Positions 1 to 6,006 are shown, numbered from the stretch's first letter. The stretch: DNA of 6,978 nucleotides from Opitutia bacterium (GCA_018646565.1 JABGUO010000292.1:1-6978); one strand, 5' to 3'. The notes: generated by a model not told the origin, from the sequence alone. Numbers and translations are program-made.

Positions 1-1188
1 CAGGATCCAGGATTCACAACTGAGTACCGACATGATCTTTTCGTCTCCAAAGATTTAAATTTCAGACCCACCGATTTAGAATTCGCTCCCGATGGTTCCC
101 TCTATGTAGTGGACTGGCAAAATGCGTTGATTGGCCATATGCAACACAATGCCCGTGACCCTAATCGTGATCACAAGCATGGTAGAATTTATCGAATTAC
201 CTACCCTTCCCGTCCTTTAGTTGAGCCAGCGAAAATCCATGGTGCTTCCATCTCCGAACTCCTTGAAAATCTTGAATTACCTGAACTGAGAACGAGATAC
301 CGTACTCGTCGAGAGTTACGTGGAAGAAATCGAGAACTTGTCACGAAATCGGCAGTTCAATGGAGTAAGGGCAAAGAAGAAAGATTAAAACTCGAAGCCC
401 TTTGGGTAACCTGGGGAGCGGGAAAACCGGATCAATCTCTACTGAATGAACTACTCGGATCGAAAGATCATCGGGTGAGAGCCGCCGCTGCAAATGTGCT
501 GCGTTTTAACATGCCAGTAACTAGGGATTCCAATCAACTCTTAGAACAAGCTGCAGGTGACTCACATGAACGCGTTCGTATGACAGCAGCGGTAGCGGCA
601 TCCTACCTGCCCCGCAAACAGGGATTACAAATCTTGGGAACTGCTGAAAAATCCCCGATTAATAATTTATATAAGCAAACTTACACCTATGTTCGCGAAG
701 TTTTGAATCGAAAACCTGCTGAAGATGACCAAAAGGATAGAAAAGTTGCTGCCCCATCTCATCTATCAACCAATGATAGAAAATTGTATGTGGATGGAAG
801 TGAAATTTATTCAAGAGAAGGTCACTGTATTACTTGTCACCAAGGAAATGGAAAAGGCCTGCCCGATTCTGGCTTCCCCCCTCTGTCAGGCACAAAATGG
901 GTAACGGGAAATCAGGATCGCTTGATCAAATTAACTTTAAAGGGGCTAATGGGTCCCATTGAGGTTCTTGGGAAAAAATACCCAGGACAAGTCCCGATGA
1001 CCCCATTTGAATATATGCTCAAGGATGAAGAAATATCTGCGGTACTCACTTATGTTCGCAACTCGTTCGGAAACAAAGCAAGTCCAATCACAACCGATCA
1101 AGTGGCCAAAATAAGAAATGAATACAAAAGCAAATTGGGCCTTTACTCACCGAAAGAACTATTAAAAGAACATCCGCTCGAAAATTAA
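1..1188 (+). CDS. PVC-type membrane-bound dehydrogenase-like protein with C-terminal haem-c domain (5' end missing)
   Basis: The frame is open from base 1, so this is the C-terminal 395 residues of a longer protein; members of this family are usually around a thousand residues. Residues 22-68 match the end of the beta-propeller 'dehydrogenase' domain of the PVC group (FRPTDLEFAPDG, then IGHMQHNARDPNRDH). Residues about 75-215 are helical with HEAT-like pairs, for example DHRVRAAAANVL and HERVRMTAAVAA. A class I cytochrome c domain follows, with haem motif C276-I-T-C279-H280 and a likely axial methionine M333 in QVPMTPF. Such proteins are thought to be exported and to pass electrons from an oxidised substrate to the haem. 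The substrate is unknown, and the signal peptide would lie outside the window. The family call is firm; the enzymatic role is inferred. No clear link to the downstream genes is visible. Confidence 0.9.
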   Translation, partial: QDPGFTTEYRHDLFVSKDLNFRPTDLEFAPDGSLYVVDWQNALIGHMQHNARDPNRDHKHGRIYRITYPSRPLVEPAKIHGASISELLENLELPELRTRYRTRRELRGRNRELVTKSAVQWSKGKEERLKLEALWVTWGAGKPDQSLLNELLGSKDHRVRAAAANVLRFNMPVTRDSNQLLEQAAGDSHERVRMTAAVAASYLPRKQGLQILGTAEKSPINNLYKQTYTYVREVLNRKPAEDDQKDRKVAAPSHLSTNDRKLYVDGSEIYSREGHCITCHQGNGKGLPDSGFPPLSGTKWVTGNQDRLIKLTLKGLMGPIEVLGKKYPGQVPMTPFEYMLKDEEISAVLTYVRNSFGNKASPITTDQVAKIRNEYKSKLGLYSPKELLKEHPLEN

Positions 1189-1283
1189 AAGCGGGTGTTG
1201 CGAGTCCGCACAGGATAAAAGAATCTTTGCTCAATAATATTTTCTGCTTTCTTTCCTAGGTGCTTTTGCAGTAGTAATCACCT

Positions 1284-1937
1284 ATGACAAGTATATCAGA
1301 CTTCGATGCACCTAAGCCTCCACCGTGGATGGGAGCGCTAGTGCCTTTTTTGATAGTTTTGGCGGCTGCAGGATTCTATTGGTTCCTGACTTCGGATAAA
1401 GAAAAGAGTCGAATTAACCTTGATTCCGATCAAGAGGTTAAGCTGAGCGGAAAACTATCCAACGGACAAACTTACTATATTTTTGCTTCTGAAATCGAAG
1501 TTTATCCAACAAACTTGGAAAATGAAGCATGGGACAGGGGAGAAAAAGGACCCGATATTCGTTATCGAATTTTATGGAAAGGGAATGCAGTGTTCGAAAG
1601 CGTGACCAAAGGAGATTCTTTGATTGCTGATTGGTCGGGATTATCCATCGAACTGAACTGGAAAGATCTACTCGGCAAATCAGTTTCCCCTGACGATGTG
1701 ATCAAGGCGGGAAGAATTCGCTTTGACGAGAATGCGACAATAGAGATCGTCGTACAAGATGTTGATATTGCATCTGATGACGATGTCGGGCGAAAGGAAA
1801 TCTTGTTGAATGGACTTTCCATCGGAAAAAATGTGATTCGATTAAAAAAGTCTCCTGCCAATGCGATTCGGCGTATAACCCTAAGAATCTTACCGATTGG
1901 CTCTAATTTACAGGACTTAGCGAACATTATGAAATAA
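1284..1937 (+). CDS. Membrane-anchored protein with C2-like beta-rich domain, function unknown
   Basis: This 217-residue protein has a short proline-rich N-terminus (residues 9-14) and one membrane helix at about residues 16-36. The rest is a soluble, probably extracytoplasmic, beta-rich domain. I do not recognise a named family with certainty. The pattern W83-D ... GPDIRYRILWKG (89-100), then FESVT, then W117, then IEIVVQDVDIASDDDVGRKEI (153-173) resembles a C2 beta-sandwich, where aspartates in paired loops often bind calcium and phospholipid; this is inference. An in-frame TAA at 1275 lies just upstream, so ATG 1284 is the first possible start; the next Met is residue 16. There is no clear Shine-Dalgarno sequence. 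Only 12 bp separate it from the PqiA-domain gene, which suggests an operon. An alternative reading is a counterpart of the single-pass beta-domain partners (PqiB/MlaD) that accompany PqiA, but no MCE signature was seen. Confidence 0.8.
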   Translation: MTSISDFDAPKPPPWMGALVPFLIVLAAAGFYWFLTSDKEKSRINLDSDQEVKLSGKLSNGQTYYIFASEIEVYPTNLENEAWDRGEKGPDIRYRILWKGNAVFESVTKGDSLIADWSGLSIELNWKDLLGKSVSPDDVIKAGRIRFDENATIEIVVQDVDIASDDDVGRKEILLNGLSIGKNVIRLKKSPANAIRRITLRILPIGSNLQDLANIMK

Positions 1938-1949
1938 GGAATATTAGCA

Positions 1950-2447
1950 GTGAATGTCACTCGTTTTTTCATTGCTCTTGCCGCTCTTTTATTAGGAATC
2001 GGTTTAATTGCTCCCACCCTTACCATTTCTCCTATGGCAGGGGAACTTACTTGGTTAGTTCGAATCCTCTCGCCGGAGGAACTGGTCCCATCAACCTACT
2101 CGATCTTGGGTGTGATTGGAAAACTTTACCAGGGGAACGATTTCTTCCTAGTCTCCCTTTTATCACTGTTCTCAGTTCTATCTCCCATTTTAAAACTTTC
2201 TTTTTTCTGGCAAGCAAGCTCGCAATCATATCAACAGGAAAACTCGGACTCTCTCTTCAAGGTAATTTATTATGTGGGGAAGTTTTCTATGGCCGAGGTA
2301 TTTGCTCTCGCCCTTATTATCGTGGTTGTAAAATCATTCCCCGGAGGATCATCGGCACATTTAGAATGGGGAGCTTATATTTTTACTTGCTCGGTCGCAT
2401 GCTCAATAATTGCATCAATCAGAATCGAAAAAAAAGGACAGAAATAA
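1950..2447 (+). CDS. Single-domain PqiA-family integral membrane protein
   Basis: This 165-residue protein has four predicted membrane helices, at about residues 4-26, 63-88, 111-129 and 139-158. The family signatures are LSPILKL (77-83) at the end of helix 2 and VGKFSMAEVFALALIIVVVK (109-128), matching the PqiA 'GKWSMxDVF' motif. E. coli PqiA carries two such domains plus CxxC zinc-ribbon motifs; this protein has one domain and no CxxC. PqiA proteins work with MCE proteins in envelope lipid transport and membrane stress tolerance, but no MCE partner is visible here. The start is GTG 1950, the first start codon after the preceding gene's stop in the same frame. It has an AAGGA at 1936-1940, nine bases upstream, the clearest ribosome binding site in the window. 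The C-terminus ends in a lysine-rich tail encoded by an A8 run (2428-2435). Confidence 0.85.
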   Translation: MNVTRFFIALAALLLGIGLIAPTLTISPMAGELTWLVRILSPEELVPSTYSILGVIGKLYQGNDFFLVSLLSLFSVLSPILKLSFFWQASSQSYQQENSDSLFKVIYYVGKFSMAEVFALALIIVVVKSFPGGSSAHLEWGAYIFTCSVACSIIASIRIEKKGQK

Positions 2448-2450
2448 AGC

Positions 2451-2477
2451 ATTACAATAATACCGAATTATTGTAAT
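2451..2477. repeat. Perfect 11-bp inverted repeat, loop 5
   Basis: ATTACAATAAT (2451-2461) and ATTATTGTAAT (2467-2477) are exact reverse complements around the five bases ACCGA. The repeat begins 3 bp after the PqiA-gene stop. The stem is almost pure A/T and no T-run follows on the + strand, so it is a poor intrinsic terminator. It could be a DNA-binding operator or a 3'-end protecting hairpin. The outer half-sites ATTACA/TGTAAT recur upstream of nagB. Confidence 0.7.
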
Positions 2478-2480
2478 AGA

Positions 2481-2500
2481 ACCAAAATCCAACTTTTGGT
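2481..2500. repeat. Perfect 7-bp inverted repeat, loop 6
   Basis: ACCAAAA (2481-2487) and TTTTGGT (2494-2500) are exact reverse complements around TCCAAC. It lies 3 bp after the previous inverted repeat, giving two tandem potential hairpins between the PqiA gene and the NfeD/flotillin promoter. No T-tract follows. Its role is unknown; a transcript-end structure or regulatory element is possible. Confidence 0.6.
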
Positions 2501-2541
2501 AAATTGGAATGGTGGAAAATGTAAATACAAGCGCATGCCTG

Positions 2542-2571
2542 TTGACAAAAACTATTTTAGAAGAAGATAAT
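2542..2571 (+). promoter_or_regulatory. Sigma-70-type promoter for the NfeD-flotillin operon
   Basis: An exact TTGACA (-35, 2542-2547) is followed after 18 bp by GATAAT (-10, 2566-2571; 5 of 6 matches to TATAAT). The expected transcription start is near 2578, giving a leader of about 24 nt to ATG 2602. This is the best promoter match I found in the window. It lies inside the 5' end of the longest possible reading frame (from 2509), which argues that translation really begins at 2602. Confidence 0.6.
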
Positions 2572-2601
2572 ACAATTCTTGATACCCTCTATAAATTTCA
2601 A

Positions 2602-3192
2602 ATGATCGAATATTGGCAAACTTTAGACTCCGCACAAAAAACTTTTACCGGAGTCGGCATAATTTCTAGTTTAGTTCTCACTCTCCAAATGCTTTTAGTC
2701 ATGATCGGCGGAGGCTTCGACATGCCGGATGCCGAAATTGCAGAGACGGGTGAAGGAGGGGCAACCGGTGTATTTTCGATCCGTACTATCGGGGCTTTTT
2801 TTACCGGGTTTGGATGGGCAGGTGCTGCCATGTTGGATGCTGGTTATGGTACAGGTGCTGCTACTTTTGTCGCCACAATTTCTGGATCGATATTTCTTGC
2901 AATCGTAATCTACTTAATGACTTATTTACACAGCCTGCGCCAGGAAGGCACCTTGAACTATAAAAATGCAATTGGACAAGTTGGTAGTATATATCTGCCC
3001 ATCCCTCCAAACCGCAAAGGAATTGGACAGGTCGAAGTAATGGTACAGGGAAGGTTACGAATTGTAAAAGCAGTAACCGATAATGATAAAAAAATTGCCA
3101 ACCGTATCGCAGTCAGGGTTACCGAAACAGTAGACGAACAAACCATTTTAGTAGTTCCATTAGAAAACGAATCTTCTGAAAAAAATAATTAA
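2602..3192 (+). CDS. NfeD-like membrane protein, YuaF-type partner of flotillin
   Basis: This 196-residue protein starts MIEYWQTLDSAQKTF and has three membrane helices, at about residues 17-37, 60-79 and 86-109. A cytosolic OB-fold-type domain follows at about residues 124-188 (GQVGSIYLPIPPNRKG, VQGRLRIVKAVT, ILVVPLE). This is the layout of short NfeD proteins such as B. subtilis YuaF, which are encoded beside flotillins and act with them in membrane organisation. A flotillin gene follows after 25 bp, as expected. The frame extends to an ATG at 2509, adding 31 polar residues. I prefer 2602 because it aligns with the usual family start and because a near-consensus promoter lies inside the extension. 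Neither start has a good Shine-Dalgarno sequence. A glycine/acidic loop (about residues 36-57) separates helices 1 and 2. Confidence 0.85.
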   Translation: MIEYWQTLDSAQKTFTGVGIISSLVLTLQMLLVMIGGGFDMPDAEIAETGEGGATGVFSIRTIGAFFTGFGWAGAAMLDAGYGTGAATFVATISGSIFLAIVIYLMTYLHSLRQEGTLNYKNAIGQVGSIYLPIPPNRKGIGQVEVMVQGRLRIVKAVTDNDKKIANRIAVRVTETVDEQTILVVPLENESSEKNN

Positions 3193-3217
3193 ACCTCAAC
3201 CTAATCAAATCTAAATT

Positions 3218-4630
3218 ATGAGTCCTGCATTAATTGGCTTTATTTCTCTTATCGTCGTCGTTCTTGGAACGCTTGTATTTTTCTTCAGTCGGTACAAGCG
3301 TTGTCCATCGGATAAGGTTCTTGTAATTTATGGTAAAACTGGAGGAGATCGTTCTTCCAAATGTGTCCATGGAGGAGCGTCCTTTGTTTGGCCCCTCATT
3401 CAAGACTACCAATGGTTAGACCTTGCCCCTATTCCAATTGACATCGCATTGAAAGGAGCACTGTCCAAGCAAAATATTCGGGTCAATACTCCCTCTACTT
3501 TTACGGTTGGAATTTCAACTGAGTCAGGTGTCATGGAAAATGCAGCCGAGCGTTTACTGGGGCTCAACTTACAATCTGTGCGGGAACAAGCAAGTGACAT
3601 TATATTTGGTCAAATGAGAGTGGTCCTGGCAACAATGGACATCGAATCGATTAATGCGGACCGTGATTTATTGATCGAAAAAATTACAAACGGAATCGAA
3701 GTGGAACTCAAAAAAGTCGGACTCCGACTTATCAATGTTAATATTAAGGATATAACCGATGAGTCCGGGTATATCGACGCGTTGGGTAAGGAAGCTTCAT
3801 CCCGAGCGATCAATGAAGCGAAAGTAAGTGTTTCGGAGAGAGAAAGAGACGGAGCGATTGGGAGTGCAAATGCAGATAGGGAAAGAAGAATTGAAGTTGC
3901 CAGTGCACAAGCCACGGCGACTGAGGGAGAGAATTTATCTAAAATCAAGGTGGCCCAATCAGATGCACAAAGACGGGAGCAGGAAGCGGAAGCGGAGCGC
4001 CTTGCAGTAGCAGCCGAGAAGGTAAAGTCTGCACAAGCTTCGCAGGAAGCCTATGCCGCAGAAACAACAGCAGAAAAAGCCCGTGCAGAGCGTGAAAAGG
4101 CAAGTCAGCATGCAGATATAATAATACCCGCAGAAATTGAAAAACTTAAAATTCAAACTCTTGCAGAGGCAGATGCTGAAAAGATTCGACGCCTCAAGAA
4201 AGGGGAGGCAGACGGTGTCCAGTCCATTATGGAAGCGGAGGCAAAAGGAACGCTCGCTGCACTACAAAGTAAGGCGGAAGGTTTTGCCAGAATCGTAGAA
4301 GCCTCTGGTGGTGCAGAATTTGCAAGCACACTTCTTGTTACGGAACAACTTCCTCAGTTAGTGGCAGAACAGGTCAAAGCAATTGCCAACCTCAAAATTG
4401 ATAATATTACCGTTTGGGACTCTGGTAAGGGAGAAGGCGGAAAGAACGACACCGCAAATTTCGTTTCCGGTTTAGTGGGTGCTCTACCCCCACTCCATCA
4501 AATTACCAAGAATGTTGGAATTGAACTTCCAGAGTTTTTAGGGAAACTGACCGAAAACCCAACAGAAGCAGCTAAAATCCTCGAAGAGGCACAAGCAGAA
4601 GAACCTAAAAAAAAAGACCTAAATCAGTAG
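3218..4630 (+). CDS. Flotillin (SPFH-domain membrane scaffold protein)
   Basis: This 470-residue protein has an N-terminal membrane segment (residues 4-23) and a flotillin-type opening YKRCPSDKVLVIYG (26-39). The SPFH/PHB domain covers about 30-195, with VRVNTP-like and INVNIKDITDESGYIDALG (172-190) segments. A long Ala/Glu-rich coiled coil occupies about 195-350. The C-terminus is typical of flotillin: GGAEFASTLLVTEQLPQLV (364-382), then SGLVGALPPLHQITKNVGIE (417-436). Flotillins oligomerise at the inner membrane and scaffold membrane microdomains. An in-frame TAA at 3212 makes ATG 3218 the only start; the next Met is residue 106. It is co-transcribed with the NfeD-like gene upstream. The zero-frame product ends KKKDLNQ at TAG 4628. 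However, codons 464-466 are a run of nine A, after which the -1 frame continues into an EF-hand/GYF module, so a longer form of about 597 residues is possible. Confidence 0.95.
   Translation: MSPALIGFISLIVVVLGTLVFFFSRYKRCPSDKVLVIYGKTGGDRSSKCVHGGASFVWPLIQDYQWLDLAPIPIDIALKGALSKQNIRVNTPSTFTVGISTESGVMENAAERLLGLNLQSVREQASDIIFGQMRVVLATMDIESINADRDLLIEKITNGIEVELKKVGLRLINVNIKDITDESGYIDALGKEASSRAINEAKVSVSERERDGAIGSANADRERRIEVASAQATATEGENLSKIKVAQSDAQRREQEAEAERLAVAAEKVKSAQASQEAYAAETTAEKARAEREKASQHADIIIPAEIEKLKIQTLAEADAEKIRRLKKGEADGVQSIMEAEAKGTLAALQSKAEGFARIVEASGGAEFASTLLVTEQLPQLVAEQVKAIANLKIDNITVWDSGKGEGGKNDTANFVSGLVGALPPLHQITKNVGIELPEFLGKLTENPTEAAKILEEAQAEEPKKKDLNQ
4607..4615 (+). other. A9 run, candidate slippage site near the flotillin 3' end
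   Basis: Nine consecutive A span codons AAA AAA AAA of the flotillin (residues 464-466), just before GAC and 12 bases before the zero-frame TAG. In the zero frame this is an X XXY YYZ-type slippery run, and nine A is also long enough for transcriptional slippage, as established for Thermus dnaX. A -1 ribosomal shift, or one extra A in the mRNA, joins the flotillin to the open frame that ends at 5010. An assembly or mutational indel here would look the same. Confidence 0.5.
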
Positions 4631-5010
4631 ATTTAGATCAAGCGAGCAGTCTCCCTGCTCTTCCTTCAATAGAAGAACAGATTGAGGCTCGAATCAGAGA
4701 AGATTTAGGTTTAATCAAAACTTTTGATGAAAATAGAGATGGAGTTTTAAACGACAACGAAATTAATAATGCCGTCAACCAGACCAAAAAATGGGCTTCT
4801 GAATCAAATGGTAAGGGTAAGGATTGGCTGTATTACGGGACGAATAACCAAATAGGCCCGATTTCCTGGGATGAAATCATTAAGGTTTCAAATCAATACC
4901 CGGAAGTTTTTATTTCTAAAGTCGAAGTTGGCAGCCAACCAAAAGAAAAGGCGATCAATTGGCTTCCGATAAAAATCGTTTTGTTCGCAAAAGAATTATT
5001 ATCCGCGTAA
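4609..5010 (+). CDS. EF-hand plus GYF_2-like module without a start codon; probable C-terminal extension of the flotillin in the -1 frame
   Basis: The frame is open from just after an in-frame TAA (4606) to TAA 5008. It has no ATG, GTG or TTG until a TTG about ten codons from its end, so it can hardly be an independent gene. After a -1 shift at the A9 run it would add about 131 residues to the flotillin (residues 467-597). It begins with a proline/acidic linker (SLPALPSIEEQIEARIRED). A canonical EF-hand loop follows at 504-515 (D-E-N-R-D-G-V-L-N-D-N-E; nt 4726-4761) with all calcium ligand positions filled. Then comes a GYF_2-type domain from about W537 (DWLYYG...QIGPISWDE) to W582-L-P. GYF_2 modules are small domains thought to bind proline-rich peptides, common in PVC bacteria. 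The coherent protein sequence shows it is or was recently coding. Alternatives are a frameshift mutation, an A-run sequencing error, or an AUU/AUA start. Confidence 0.7.
   Translation, partial: KKRPKSVDLDQASSLPALPSIEEQIEARIREDLGLIKTFDENRDGVLNDNEINNAVNQTKKWASESNGKGKDWLYYGTNNQIGPISWDEIIKVSNQYPEVFISKVEVGSQPKEKAINWLPIKIVLFAKELLSA
4644..4660 (+). repeat. Perfect 6-bp hairpin, possible frameshift-stimulating or attenuating structure
   Basis: GAGCAG (4644-4649) and CTGCTC (4655-4660) are exact reverse complements around TCTCC. The hairpin lies 28 nt after the A9 run and 13 nt after the flotillin stop. It is G/C-rich relative to its surroundings. No T-run follows, so it is not a normal intrinsic terminator. 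The distance is longer than the usual 5-9 nt for a -1 frameshift stimulator, so that role is uncertain. Confidence 0.45.
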
Positions 5011-5192
5011 ATATCGGTAATTAGAATCGCCAATTCCCCTTACCCGCTAATGTATAAATTCCCGTTTTATTCCCCTGGAATCTGAGAATTCAAGATAGAT
5101 CTATTCTTGGTAAAATGTCGCCGGGATAAACAAATTACATATATGTAATTATTAGTTGGAAGTTATTATACCGCTATGCATAGTGTAATGAT
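5011..5192. other. Intergenic region upstream of nagB with several palindromes
   Basis: This 182-bp gap has no convincing gene. It holds a quasi-palindrome CAAGATAGATCTATTCTTG (5091-5109, with a perfect 10-bp core at 5095-5104), an 18-bp perfect palindrome (5133-5150), a -10-like TATTAT (5164-5169) and the 10-bp palindrome CTATGCATAG (5174-5183). The concentration of dyads before nagB suggests operator sites controlling amino-sugar catabolism. No convincing intrinsic terminator for the flotillin unit was found. Confidence 0.5.
5133..5150. promoter_or_regulatory. Perfect 18-bp palindrome, candidate operator for nagB
   Basis: AATTACATATATGTAATT is its own exact reverse complement. It ends 42 bp before the nagB ATG and 13 bp before a TATTAT (-10-like, 5164-5169), so it would overlap or sit next to the -35 region. 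This is the typical position of a dimeric regulator's operator. It does not obviously match the known NagC or NagR (GntR/HutC) sites, so the regulator is unknown. Confidence 0.5.
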
Positions 5193-6002
5193 ATGGAAGT
5201 CATCATTGCATCCGATCAAAATATTGTGGCACAGAAATGTGCGGATATTATTGAATCTCAAATCAAGACGCTGCCAGATTCTGTCCTAGGATTGGCGACA
5301 GGATCCACACCGATTGGACTGTATAAGGAACTGATTAAAAGACATCGTGAGCATGGATTAGATTTTTCAGGAGTCCGTACATTTAACTTAGATGAGTATA
5401 TCGGAATACCTGCAGAGCATCCCCAAAGCTACCGAACTTTTATGAATCAAAATTTATTTGATCCAATCAATATAATTTCCGAAAACACTTATGTTCCTGA
5501 CGGCATGGGAGAAAATCCATTGGATTCAGGACCCCTTTATGAAAAGAAAATTAAAGATGCGGGGGGGATCGACCTTCAGGTTCTTGGAGTTGGAACGGAC
5601 GGACATATTGGATTTAATGAACCCACTTCGAGTTTACAATCCAAGACCCGAATAAAGACATTAACTCATCAAACGCTGGAGGATAATTCGAGGTTCTTTT
5701 CAGAAGATGAATTCCAGCCTAAATTGGCGATCACCATGGGTATTGGTACTATTTTAGAATCAAGACGAATTTTAATGATGGCAACAGGTGAAAGTAAAGC
5801 GTCAGCGGTTCGTGAAATGGTGGAAGGTTCCATTTCTGCTTTCTTTCCCGCAACTGCTCTTCAAATGCACGAAAGAGTTACTGTGATTGTGGATGAAGGT
5901 GCGGCATCCAAGTTAGAACTCAAAGGATATTATAAGTTTGTTGGCAAATTACAGGATGATTTGATAAAGAAACACAGACCCTCTGATTGGATTTCCCGAT
6001 AA
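5193..6002 (+). CDS. nagB: Glucosamine-6-phosphate deaminase
   Basis: This 269-residue cytosolic enzyme converts glucosamine-6-phosphate to fructose-6-phosphate and ammonia, the last step of N-acetylglucosamine catabolism. It is close to E. coli NagB (266 aa), with a constant offset of five residues through the core. The phosphate-binding loop is GLATGSTP (33-40). D67 in FNLDEY corresponds to catalytic Asp72. D136, H138 and E143 in GTDGHIGFNE correspond to Asp141, His143 and Glu148. The segment SSLQSKTRIKTLT (146-158) keeps the arginine and lysine that bind the allosteric activator GlcNAc-6-P in E. coli (here R153, K155), so allostery may be preserved. An in-frame TAG at 5181 leaves ATG 5193 as the only start; there is no Shine-Dalgarno sequence. 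A palindromic candidate operator lies upstream, and the oxidoreductase gene follows after 4 bp. No nagA is present in the window. Confidence 0.97.
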   Translation: MEVIIASDQNIVAQKCADIIESQIKTLPDSVLGLATGSTPIGLYKELIKRHREHGLDFSGVRTFNLDEYIGIPAEHPQSYRTFMNQNLFDPINIISENTYVPDGMGENPLDSGPLYEKKIKDAGGIDLQVLGVGTDGHIGFNEPTSSLQSKTRIKTLTHQTLEDNSRFFSEDEFQPKLAITMGIGTILESRRILMMATGESKASAVREMVEGSISAFFPATALQMHERVTVIVDEGAASKLELKGYYKFVGKLQDDLIKKHRPSDWISR

Positions 6003-6006
6003 AATT

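Noticed and set aside
1189..1283. Promoter or terminator between the dehydrogenase and the C2-like gene
   Set aside because: A weak GCGGG...TCCGC stem (from 1191) has no T-tract, and no -35/-10 pair with proper spacing was found in these 95 bases.
1562..2026. Minus-strand reading frame of 154 codons overlapping the C2-like and PqiA genes
   Set aside because: It is antisense to two coherent genes, gives a low-complexity serine/arginine/isoleucine-rich product without domain features, and has no promoter or context.
2428..2435. A8 run at the end of the PqiA gene as a second slippage site
   Set aside because: Shifting frame there leads to no recognisable protein extension; it simply encodes a lysine-rich tail. 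It does caution that A-runs near gene ends are common here.
2051..2476. Alternative + strand frame of 141 codons within and past the PqiA gene
   Set aside because: The PqiA frame shows family motifs and four membrane helices; the alternative frame shows no recognisable domain and is a shadow.
2451..2500. Rho-independent terminator for the PqiA unit
   Set aside because: The stems are perfect, but the first is almost pure A/T and neither is followed by a T-run on the + strand, so I list them as repeats only.
3610..3948. Minus-strand frame of 112 codons inside the flotillin gene
   Set aside because: It is antisense to the well-conserved SPFH region; its serine/leucine-rich content is the mirror of the flotillin codons.
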